In this document: positions 26,933 through 35,012 of the stretch, one piece after another
Layout: each line of letters starts with the position of its first letter
Numbering within the stretch: the stretch's first letter is position 1
NCBI GenBank assembly: GCA_015272465.1
Contig: JACYLR010000145.1
Span: 1-35,012, forward strand
DNA from: Gloeomargaritaceae cyanobacterium C42_A2020_066
GTDB lineage: Bacteria; Cyanobacteriota; Cyanobacteriia; Gloeomargaritales; Gloeomargaritaceae
Length of the DNA stretch: 35,012 bases
Direction of reading: 5' to 3'
Position numbers and translations under genes: made by a program
The notes under the pieces: generated by a model
What the model was told of the DNA's origin: nothing
Seen by the model: the letters and a program-made list of their open reading frames with translations, nothing else
The model's database searches: none

Positions 26933-29900
26933 TTAGTCCAGATCGTCGTCGCCGTCATCCCGCCCTAGGGATTCATAGGTTGGGCGAGGGGGAGTACGGC
27001 GGCCAGGAGCCTCCGCCATCAGGTCAATTTCCACATCGCGAGCGTTGTTATCCACATCGGTATCGATTTTGTGAGCAGAGATATCGATGCACAGGGACTG
27101 AAGTTCCCGCATTAGAACCTTGAAGGATTCGGGTGTACCTGGACGGGGAATGGGCTGGCCTTTGACGATGGCGTTTAGGGCCTCGTTGCGACCGCGCATG
27201 TCATCGGACTTGACCGTCAGCAACTCCTGGAGGATGTAAGCGGCTCCAAAGGCTTCGAGGGCCCAGACCTCCATTTCGCCAAAGCGCTGCCCCCCCTGCT
27301 GGGCTTTACCCCCCAGGGGTTGCTGGGTAACCAAGGAGTAGGGGCCTGTCGAGCGAGCGTGAATCTTGTCGTCTACAAGGTGAACCAGTTTGAGCATGTA
27401 GGCTTTGCCCACCGTCACAGGGTGGTCAAAGGATTCGCCGGTACGTCCATCTCGCAACACTACCTTGCCTGGATGCTGCTCCTGGTACAACCACGGCCGG
27501 CCGGTGTTTTCAGCAGCTTGACGCAACTTGCCATTGACCAAGGTGCGAGAGGCCTCCTCACCGTACATTTCATCGAATGGCACGAGTTTGAACCGGCGAC
27601 CCAGTAAGTCCCCGGCCCACCCTAGGAGGCATTCAAACACTTGGCCGACGTTCATCCGGGAGGGCACCCCCAGGGGATTGAGGACGATATCCACGGGAGT
27701 TCCATCAGGCAGGTAGGGCATATCCTGCCGAGGCAGAATCCGGGAGATGATCCCCTTATTGCCATGGCGGCCGGCCATCTTGTCGCCTACTTGGATTTTG
27801 CGTTTTTGGGCTACATAGACGCGCACCACCATATTGGCCCCAGGGGGTAACTCATCGCCCTGTTCCCGTGTAAAGACACGTACGTCGACCACCCGGCCCT
27901 TTTCACCGTTGGGCACCCGCAAGGAGTTATCCCGCACGTCCCGCGCTTTTTCCCCGAAGATTGCCCGCAGGAGCTTTTCTTCAGGAGGTTGATCTGATTC
28001 ACCCTTGGGGGTCACCTTGCCCACCAAAATGTCACCCGCCTCCACCCAGGCCCCGATGCGGATAATACCGTTCTCGTCTAGGTTGCGGAGGTTCTCTTCA
28101 GCAGTGTTGGGAATTTCTCGGGTAATCTCTTCTGGGCCAAGCTTTGTCTGGCGGGCCTCAATCTCATATTTCTCAACGTGAATTGAGGTGTAGATATCTT
28201 CCGCCACCAGCCGCTCACTAATCAGGATGGCGTCCTCGTAGTTGTAGCCCTCCCAGGGCATGTAGGCAACCAGAACATTTTGGCCGAGGGCAAGTTCCCC
28301 CCCTTCAGTGGACGCTCCATCGGCGAGCACTTGGCCCGCAACTACAGTACTGCCCTCCCGAACCAACGGCCGCTGGTTCATGCAAGTGTCTTGGTTGGAA
28401 CGCTGGAACTTTTGCAGGATGTAGGTGATGTCGTTGCCTTGGGGGGGGCGCACCACAATTTTTTCGCTAGAGACGTAAATAGTTTGGCCATCGGTGCGGC
28501 TGACCACCACCATGCCAGAGTCCCGGGCCGCCTGGCCTTCTAGCCCCGTACCCACCATGGAACGTTGGGGCCGCAGCAGGGGTACCGCTTGGCGTTGCAT
28601 GTTCGATCCCATCAACGCCCGGTTGGCATCGTCATGCTCCAGGAATGGAATCATTGAGGTGGCAACGGATACCACCTGAACTGGGGAGACTTGGACGTAA
28701 TCCACCCGTTCAGGTACCGCTGTCTCAAACTGCTGACGGTAACGAACCGGCACAAGGGGGCCTTTAATGTGGCCTTCTGGCGTGACTGGTACATCACCGG
28801 GGGCAACCCGAAACTCATCCTCCTCATCCGCGGTCATGTAGGTGGCGGGCAGATCCCAGCGAATCTGACCACCATCCACGCGGTAGAAGGGGGTTTCGAT
28901 AAAACCGTAAGCATTGACGCGAGCGTGGGTGGCCAGGGAGCCGATGAGACCCGCATTGGGACCTTCCGGGGTTTCAATGGGGCAGATGCGTCCGTAGTGG
29001 GAAGGGTGGATGTCCCGCACCGCGAACCCGGCCCGCTCCCGACTTAAGCCCCCTGGCCCCAGGGCACTGAGGCGACGCTTGTGGGTCAGTTCTGCCAGAG
29101 GATTGGTCTGATCCATGAACTGGGAAAGCTGGCTGGAGCCAAAAAATTCCTTGATGGCAGCGACTAGGGGCTTAGGGTTGACTAGGGCAGCGGGTGTCAG
29201 CGACTCTGCGTCCGAGACAGTCATCCGTTCTTTAATGATGCGCTCTAGCCGGTTGAGGCCAACCCGCACCTGATTTTGCAGCAATTCACCCACTGAGCGC
29301 ACCCGGCGATTGCCTAGGTGGTCAATATCGTCAATGCTGCCAATGTCAAACTCCAAATTGATTAGGTAGTCAATGGCTGCCAGAATATCCTGAGAGGTCA
29401 AAACCCGGATGTTTTCAGGCACATTGAGCTGAAGCTTCCGGTTCAGCTTGTAGCGCCCGACCTTGCCTAGGTCGTAGCGTTTGGGGTCGAAGAAGCGGGA
29501 GTCGAGTAACTGCTGTCCCCCGGAAACTGTGGGAGGTTCACCAGGTCGCAGTTTCCGATACAACTCCATCAGAGCCTCTTCTTCAGAGAATTGGCCTTCT
29601 TTCTGGATCGTCTTATCTAGGTATTCTGGGTGACGTAAGTCTTCCCGAATTTCGTTGTCACTCAGTCCCATGGCCTTCAGCAGCACCATGGCAGAAAGCT
29701 TACGGGTTTTGTCAATCCGTACCCAGACCATATCATTCCGGTCGGTTTCAAATTTCAGCCATGCCCCCCGGTTGGGAATCAGGCTAGCGCTGAAAGTACG
29801 GCGACCATTTTTGTCCAGTTCAGACTTGTAGTAGACCCCAGGACTGCGGACGATCTGGTTGACAATCACCCGCTCAGCACCATTGATGATGAAGGTACCC

Positions 29901-30232
29901 CGGTCGGTCATGAGGGGTAGGTCACCGATGAAAACTTCCTGCTCCTTAATCTCACCGGTTTCTTTGTTGATCAACCGAGCTGGGACGTAGACCTGGACGG
30001 CATAAGTGGCATCCCGCCGCTTGGCTTCATCCATGTCGTAGCGGGGCCGCTTGATTTTGTAGTTGCGACCCAGGAAGTGGAGTTCAATTTTGCCGGTGTA
30101 GTCTGTGATGGGCGAGAAGCTTTCCAATTCTTCGATCAGACCCTCTTCCAAGAACCAGCGAAAGCTGGAACGCTGAATCTCAATCAGGTCGGGCATGGAA
30201 AAGAAGGAGGCGTTGGGGGCAAGCTGGGTCAT
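26933..30232 (-). CDS. rpoB: DNA-directed RNA polymerase subunit beta
   Basis: A 1099-residue beta subunit. The ATG at 30232 gives the normal cyanobacterial N-terminus ([20 protein letters not shown]); the frame is open for 33 more codons but these overlap the tatD end and are not conserved-looking. The rifampicin-region sequence [20 protein letters not shown], then [11 protein letters not shown], and the catalytic-centre [16 protein letters not shown] are present. The C-terminus ends in GDDDLD. It lies 40 bases after tatD. Only two GGCCGGCC sites occur in 3.3 kb, both near the 3' third, consistent with constraint on a conserved protein. Confidence 0.98.
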   Translation of the reverse strand: MTQLAPNASFFSMPDLIEIQRSSFRWFLEEGLIEELESFSPITDYTGKIELHFLGRNYKIKRPRYDMDEAKRRDATYAVQVYVPARLINKETGEIKEQEVFIGDLPLMTDRGTFIINGAERVIVNQIVRSPGVYYKSELDKNGRRTFSASLIPNRGAWLKFETDRNDMVWVRIDKTRKLSAMVLLKAMGLSDNEIREDLRHPEYLDKTIQKEGQFSEEEALMELYRKLRPGEPPTVSGGQQLLDSRFFDPKRYDLGKVGRYKLNRKLQLNVPENIRVLTSQDILAAIDYLINLEFDIGSIDDIDHLGNRRVRSVGELLQNQVRVGLNRLERIIKERMTVSDAESLTPAALVNPKPLVAAIKEFFGSSQLSQFMDQTNPLAELTHKRRLSALGPGGLSRERAGFAVRDIHPSHYGRICPIETPEGPNAGLIGSLATHARVNAYGFIETPFYRVDGGQIRWDLPATYMTADEEDEFRVAPGDVPVTPEGHIKGPLVPVRYRQQFETAVPERVDYVQVSPVQVVSVATSMIPFLEHDDANRALMGSNMQRQAVPLLRPQRSMVGTGLEGQAARDSGMVVVSRTDGQTIYVSSEKIVVRPPQGNDITYILQKFQRSNQDTCMNQRPLVREGSTVVAGQVLADGASTEGGELALGQNVLVAYMPWEGYNYEDAILISERLVAEDIYTSIHVEKYEIEARQTKLGPEEITREIPNTAEENLRNLDENGIIRIGAWVEAGDILVGKVTPKGESDQPPEEKLLRAIFGEKARDVRDNSLRVPNGEKGRVVDVRVFTREQGDELPPGANMVVRVYVAQKRKIQVGDKMAGRHGNKGIISRILPRQDMPYLPDGTPVDIVLNPLGVPSRMNVGQVFECLLGWAGDLLGRRFKLVPFDEMYGEEASRTLVNGKLRQAAENTGRPWLYQEQHPGKVVLRDGRTGESFDHPVTVGKAYMLKLVHLVDDKIHARSTGPYSLVTQQPLGGKAQQGGQRFGEMEVWALEAFGAAYILQELLTVKSDDMRGRNEALNAIVKGQPIPRPGTPESFKVLMRELQSLCIDISAHKIDTDVDNNARDVEIDLMAEAPGRRTPPRPTYESLGRDDGDDDLD

Positions 30233-30272
30233 GGAGAGTCCTCTCAGGCCAAGGGCATTGGAAAGGGTGCAG

Positions 30273-31061
30273 TTAGACGGGCACTGCGAGTCGAAAAAGC
30301 TGGCGGGCGTTGAGGGTCGTTTGGGTGGCAAGGGTCTCTAGGTCGAGGCCCCGCAGTTCAGCCACCTGTTGGGCAACCCGACGGACGTGGGCTGGCTCGT
30401 TGCGTTGGCCGCGGTGGGGTACGGGTGCCAGAAAAGGGCAGTCCGTTTCGACCAGGATTCGGCCGGCCGGGACAGTCTGAGCCGTTGCCTGGATAGGTTT
30501 TGCGTTTTTAAAGGTCACAGTTCCACTGAAGCTAAGGTAGAAACCGAGGTCGAGAAACCATTGGGCTTCAGCGGGTGAGCCGCCCCAACAGTGCATCACA
30601 CCTTGGATAGGGCCGTGGCGAGCCACGAAGCGATGTAGCAGATCTGCCGTTGCAGCGGCGGCCTCTCGACAGTGGACAATCACGGGTAGGCCGAGGTCAT
30701 GAGCAATGGCCAACTGTTCCCAGAAGGCAGTCATCTGCTCGCTGGTGTTGTCGGCCTTGTAAAAATCCAAGCCCGTTTCTCCGATAGCCACAACCCGCTG
30801 GCCCGACCGGACAGCGCAGGCAATCTGGCGTCCTGTCTCAGTTGTCCACTGGGCTGCCTCTAGGGGATGCAGGCCCACGCTACAGGCGAGTTCTGGCCAG
30901 CAGCTGACGAGGGCTTGGATGGAAATGAACTCCTCCGGCTGCACACAGGAGTGGACAAGATGGACGACCTCGGCTTGCCGCCAGCGCCGCGCAATATCCT
31001 CCAGATCAGCCTGGAAATCGGCAAAGTTGAGATGGACGTGGGTGTCTACCAGTTGCACCAT
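30273..31061 (-). CDS. TatD family metal-dependent hydrolase
   Basis: A 262-residue TIM-barrel metallo-hydrolase related to E. coli TatD, a DNase/exonuclease-type enzyme; despite its name it is not needed for Tat export. The metal site begins with [10 protein letters not shown] (HxH). [24 protein letters not shown] and [12 protein letters not shown] supply the remaining ligands. The ATG at 31061 is chosen over an upstream alternative because it gives the conserved start and is preceded by AGGGG. It is placed between rpsT (62 bases) and rpoB (40 bases), an order seen in other cyanobacteria. Confidence 0.93.
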   Translation of the reverse strand: MVQLVDTHVHLNFADFQADLEDIARRWRQAEVVHLVHSCVQPEEFISIQALVSCWPELACSVGLHPLEAAQWTTETGRQIACAVRSGQRVVAIGETGLDFYKADNTSEQMTAFWEQLAIAHDLGLPVIVHCREAAAATADLLHRFVARHGPIQGVMHCWGGSPAEAQWFLDLGFYLSFSGTVTFKNAKPIQATAQTVPAGRILVETDCPFLAPVPHRGQRNEPAHVRRVAQQVAELRGLDLETLATQTTLNARQLFRLAVPV

Positions 31062-31123
31062 AACCCCTGAAGCCAAACGCGCTGGAGCAGCCAACGGCCA
31101 AGAGACCGGTTCAGGAGGGGCAA

Positions 31124-31426
31124 TCAGACGGCCGGCCGACCTCCTTGGGCACGGGCTAAGGCTCTGGCCAGCCGGGCTTTGCGCCGAGCACCTGTATTGG
31201 GATGGAGAACCCCCCGCTTGACCGCCTTATCGATTTTGCTGAATGCTTGGCTGATCTTGGCTTGCGCCGCTGCTAGAACCTCTTGAGGAGGTTCAACGCC
31301 ACCACTGCTGAGGACTGTGAGCGATTGCTTCATCAAGGTTTTGACGCCAGTTTTGTAGGCTTTATTCCGCAGTCGGTTCCGTTCAGCAATCTGGACACGC
31401 TTGAGAGCAGACTTAGTGTTCGCCAC
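31124..31426 (-). CDS. rpsT: 30S ribosomal protein S20
   Basis: A 100-residue basic helical protein that binds 16S rRNA in the 30S body. [20 protein letters not shown] and the C-terminal [20 protein letters not shown] are typical of S20. The start is GTG (31426) with AGGA upstream. It is the promoter-proximal gene of the block leading to tatD and rpoBC1C2. Several GC-rich hairpins lie in the probable leader upstream, which could serve autoregulation as known for E. coli S20; that is inference. A GGCCGGCC site occurs just before the stop. Confidence 0.96.
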   Translation of the reverse strand: MANTKSALKRVQIAERNRLRNKAYKTGVKTLMKQSLTVLSSGGVEPPQEVLAAAQAKISQAFSKIDKAVKRGVLHPNTGARRKARLARALARAQGGRPAV

Positions 31427-31467
31427 GGCCTATCCTGGAATGGGGGAGATGTGACAGACAGAAAGAA

Positions 31468-31502
31468 CCCCAGGGGGAATAGCTTCCCTCGGCCTAGGGC
31501 CG
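31468..31502 (-). promoter_or_regulatory. Structured leader candidate upstream of rpsT
   Basis: Three adjacent small inverted repeats lie 42-76 bases upstream of the rpsT GTG: CGGCC-TAG-GGCCG (31490-31502), GGGAA-TAGC-TTCCC (31475-31488) and CCCC/GGGG (31468-31476). Some overlap, so alternative folds are possible. They sit in the divergent rpsT/hisD spacer and would be transcribed in the rpsT leader if its promoter is upstream of them. Confidence 0.35.
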
Positions 31503-31655
31503 GAAAAGTCTTACCCATCTGTCTTTATGTGGGGCCTTTGATATGAGAACCCATACGGATTAATGATGGTAGTGCGGGCAGCTACTCGCTGTCAAGCCAT
31601 CCTCATACCCAGTTTACAGCCGGGAACAGGCTGGTTGAGCTACAACAGGAGCAGA

Positions 31656-31673
31656 CTGGTCATTCCCGACCAG
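31656..31673 (+). promoter_or_regulatory. Hairpin upstream of hisD
   Basis: CTGGTC-ATTCCC-GACCAG is a perfect 6-base inverted repeat ending 36 bases before the hisD ATG. It may be a leader hairpin or an operator half-pair. No leader peptide rich in His codons was seen, so classical attenuation is not supported. Confidence 0.3.
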
Positions 31674-31709
31674 CCCCACTCTCCTCACCGGGTTGTCTTG
31701 GACGGGCCT

Positions 31710-33032
31710 ATGCTACGTGTTGTTACCCAATCCGCCGATGCCCTTGCCGAACTCCAGCGGATTCGGGATCGCATCTACGACGACCAAATGGTGCACCGGG
31801 AAGCGACGGTGCGGGAGATTCTACAAAAGGTCAAGCGTCTGGGCGACCAAGCCCTGCTCGACTACACCGCCGAGTTTGATGGGCAGGTGTTGAGCTTAGA
31901 GGACTTAAGGGTGAGCAGTGCGGAACTGGATGCCGCCTACCAGCACACGTCCCCAGAACTGTTGGCAGCACTCCGCCTAGCCCAGCAGCGCCTCGAAGAC
32001 TTTCACCGGCAACGCCTCCCCAAGAGTTGGGTCTGTTTCGATAACTACCACAGTGTTTTGGGCAGGCGCTATACGCCCGTAGAGCGAGCCGGTCTCTACA
32101 TTCCCGGGGGGCGGGCCGCCTATCCCAGTACTGTGCTGATGAATGTGATCCCTGCGAAGGCGGCTGGGGTACCTCGAATCGTCCTGGTCACCCCTCCTGG
32201 CCCCCAAAAGCAGGTGAACCCGGCCGTGTTGGTGGCTGCCCAAGAGTGCGGAGTCACTGAGATCTACCGAGTGGGGGGAGCCCAAGCGGTGGGGGCGCTG
32301 GCCTACGGTACAGAAACTATCCCCAAGGTTGACCTCATCTGCGGCCCCGGCAATCTGTACGTCACACTGGCCAAGAAATTGGTCTATGGCACGGTGGGCA
32401 TCGATTCCCTGGCGGGGCCTTCTGAGGTTCTTGTGATCGCAGATCACACCGCGCGGCCCGACCTGGTTGCTGCGGATTTGCTCGCCCAGGCTGAGCACGA
32501 CCCCCTCGCCGCTGCGATCCTGATCACGCCCGATTTAGCGCTCGCTCGCCAGGTAGTTGCGGCCGTTGCCCACCAACTCCAGGATCACCCGCGGCGCACC
32601 CTGACGGAAAAGGCGATTGCTCACTACGGCTTGGTCGTCGTGGTCAACAACCTGGAAGAGGCGGCCAGTTTGGCCAATGAGTTTGCACCCGAACATCTGG
32701 AGATTGCTACAGCGACCCCGTGGGATATGTTGCCCCTGATCAAGCACGCCGGGGCAATCTTTGTGGGGCATAACACGCCGGAAGCAGTTGGGGATTACTT
32801 GGCCGGCCCTAACCATACCCTGCCCACCTCGGGCGCGGCTCGCTATGCTTCGGGACTGAGTGCCGAGGTGTTTCTCAAGGCTTCCAGTTTGATTGAATTC
32901 ACCCCGGCCGGCCTCGGTGCACTGGCAGAAACGGTACAAACCCTAGCCGTTGAAGAGGGTCTGTTCTCCCACGGCGAGTCTGTGCGGCTGCGGGTCGAGC
33001 CACCTGAGGGCGGCCGGCCGGCCGCGGAATAG
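31710..33032 (+). CDS. hisD: Histidinol dehydrogenase
   Basis: A 440-residue zinc enzyme that oxidises L-histidinol to L-histidine in two NAD-dependent steps, the last reactions of histidine synthesis. Motifs in order: PGGRAAYPSTVLMN, DLICGPGNLYVT, the signature DSLAGPSEVLVIAD, DLLAQAEHDP with metal ligand His, EFAPEHLE, and GDYLAGPNHTLPTSGAARY. The ATG at 31710 gives the family length; the frame is open upstream for 49 codons but these look non-coding. It is the only protein gene on the plus strand and stands alone. It ends in a GGCCGGCCGGCC run (33012-33023) encoding GRPAA, 6 bases from the purA stop. Confidence 0.97.
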   Translation: MLRVVTQSADALAELQRIRDRIYDDQMVHREATVREILQKVKRLGDQALLDYTAEFDGQVLSLEDLRVSSAELDAAYQHTSPELLAALRLAQQRLEDFHRQRLPKSWVCFDNYHSVLGRRYTPVERAGLYIPGGRAAYPSTVLMNVIPAKAAGVPRIVLVTPPGPQKQVNPAVLVAAQECGVTEIYRVGGAQAVGALAYGTETIPKVDLICGPGNLYVTLAKKLVYGTVGIDSLAGPSEVLVIADHTARPDLVAADLLAQAEHDPLAAAILITPDLALARQVVAAVAHQLQDHPRRTLTEKAIAHYGLVVVVNNLEEAASLANEFAPEHLEIATATPWDMLPLIKHAGAIFVGHNTPEAVGDYLAGPNHTLPTSGAARYASGLSAEVFLKASSLIEFTPAGLGALAETVQTLAVEEGLFSHGESVRLRVEPPEGGRPAAE

Positions 33033-33038
33033 CCAGGT

Positions 33039-34428
<1,390 letters not shown>

Positions 34429-34433
34429 CCATT

Positions 34434-34451
34434 ATCGCCAAAGTTGGCGAT
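34434..34451. promoter_or_regulatory. 18-base palindrome between purA and the receiver-domain gene
   Basis: ATCGCCAA-AG-TTGGCGAT has perfect 8-base arms and a 2-base centre. It begins 5 bases past the stop of the upstream gene (34457) and about 45 bases before purA. The short spacer favours a dimeric repressor site over an RNA hairpin. No T-run is present, so a terminator for the upstream gene is less likely. Confidence 0.4.
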
Positions 34452-34456
34452 CCACG

Positions 34457-35012
34457 TCAAGAGTCAGCCAGGTAGGGTGCGGCTAGGGCCACGATTTTGT
34501 CGAAGCGCAGGTGTTGGGCCAGGTGGGTGAGGCCGGCCGTGACCTCTGGATTGAGGGATGGGGCGGTAGTGATCAGTTCTAGAACTCGCTTCTGGTTGAC
34601 GCGCAAGGCGGCACTGTGGAGTTGGGTGAGCCAGTCGGGCGGTGCGTCGGCCAAGGCCGTGGCGGGCAGATCCTGGGCGTCCGCGACCGGAGCGGCGGCC
34701 GAACTCGCCTCAGTTTCGTAGCGGTAGGTGACCCCCAGGTACTGAGCCATCTTGTCGAACAGAATCGCTTCCTTGAAGGGCTTAAACACAAAGTCATCAC
34801 AGCCGGCCTCACTGACGGCCAGGCGCTCCTGCTCAAAGACGCTGCCGCTTAGGGCAATCACCACCGTGGCCTGGCCCCGATCCGTGGCTTTGATCCTGCG
34901 GGTAGCAGTAAATCCATCCATGACGGGCATCCGCATGTCCATCCAGATCAGATGTGGCTCCCAGTCTTCCCAGCGATCCAAAGCTTCCTGACCGTTGATA
35001 GCCGTACGCACC
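34457..35012 (-). CDS. Response-regulator receiver-domain protein, C-terminal part (cut by window edge)
   Basis: At least 184 residues; the N-terminus lies beyond the window. The visible part is the end of a receiver domain: HLIWMDMRMPVMDGFTATRR with the phospho-accepting Asp, then VIALSGSVFE with the conserved Ser/Thr position, then DDFVFKPFKE with the conserved Lys. A linker rich in Ala and Pro follows, then a helical tail (DAPPDWLTQLHSAALRVNQ to the end). This layout is typical of the C-terminus of hybrid sensor kinases, where the tail is not a clear HPt domain because no phospho-His motif is seen. A GGCCGGCC site lies at 34531-34538. Confidence 0.85.
   Translation of the reverse strand, partial: VRTAINGQEALDRWEDWEPHLIWMDMRMPVMDGFTATRRIKATDRGQATVVIALSGSVFEQERLAVSEAGCDDFVFKPFKEAILFDKMAQYLGVTYRYETEASSAAAPVADAQDLPATALADAPPDWLTQLHSAALRVNQKRVLELITTAPSLNPEVTAGLTHLAQHLRFDKIVALAAPYLADS

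Noticed and set aside
30233-30331. 33-codon N-terminal extension of rpoB
   Set aside because: It overlaps the tatD 3' end and does not resemble RpoB; the ATG at 30232 gives the normal N-terminus.
31563-31709. 49-codon N-terminal extension of hisD
   Set aside because: Not HisD-like; the ATG at 31710 gives the usual family length.

Overview
This window is from a cyanobacterial chromosome. The largest RNA polymerase subunit is split into rpoC1 and rpoC2, with the long cyanobacterial insertion inside rpoC2. The window also carries chlM (chlorophyll synthesis), a lumenal-type pentapeptide protein, a DUF1517 protein of the FLAP1 type and a YnfA homologue with the cyanobacterial sequence style. Coding DNA is GC-rich, and almost every gene except hisD and a tRNA lies on the minus strand. 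No species is named. The most striking global feature is the palindrome GGCCGGCC: about 51 loci (about 60 overlapping octamers) by hand count, while GCGATCGC (HIP1, the usual abundant cyanobacterial octamer) was not seen at all.

Layout. 1-672: AT-richer DNA without a supported gene. 673-2296 (minus): pentapeptide protein, ECF-type ABC ATPase and a DCC/DUF393 thiol protein, tightly packed. 2297-2950: gene-free spacer. 2951-5193: DUF1517 membrane protein coupled by a TAGTG overlap to a degenerate FAD/NAD oxidoreductase. 5281-5979: chlM. 6222-8034: DUF29 protein, metallo-beta-lactamase-fold hydrolase, and a 53-residue protein with a perfect Shine-Dalgarno. 8144-13695: a large transglutaminase-DUF2126 protein, a SelD-N-terminus-like flavoprotein, tadA and cobS, packed end to end.

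13.7-15.5 kb is an accessory-looking junction. A plus-strand tRNA-Leu(CAA) is followed at its last base by a 51-codon WD40 remnant. Next comes an A-B-A-B' tandem array of small coiled-coil plus transmembrane proteins, the last copy being a pseudogene. The palindrome is absent from 13.61 to 16.19 kb.

15.67-31.43 kb is a co-oriented block transcribed as rpsT, tatD, rpoB, rpoC1, rpoC2, ABC ATPase, tatC, pnp, tpiA, ynfA with gaps of 20-99 bases and no obvious terminator. It links translation, transcription, protein export, RNA turnover and glycolysis. hisD (plus) diverges from rpsT and ends 6 bases from the end of purA, which converges on it. Upstream of purA is the 3' end of a receiver-domain protein cut by the window edge, with two perfect inverted repeats between them.

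No CRISPR array, intact insertion sequence, prophage or defence system was recognised. The best candidates for something undescribed are the palindrome system, the tRNA/WD40 junction and the A-B-A-B' array.
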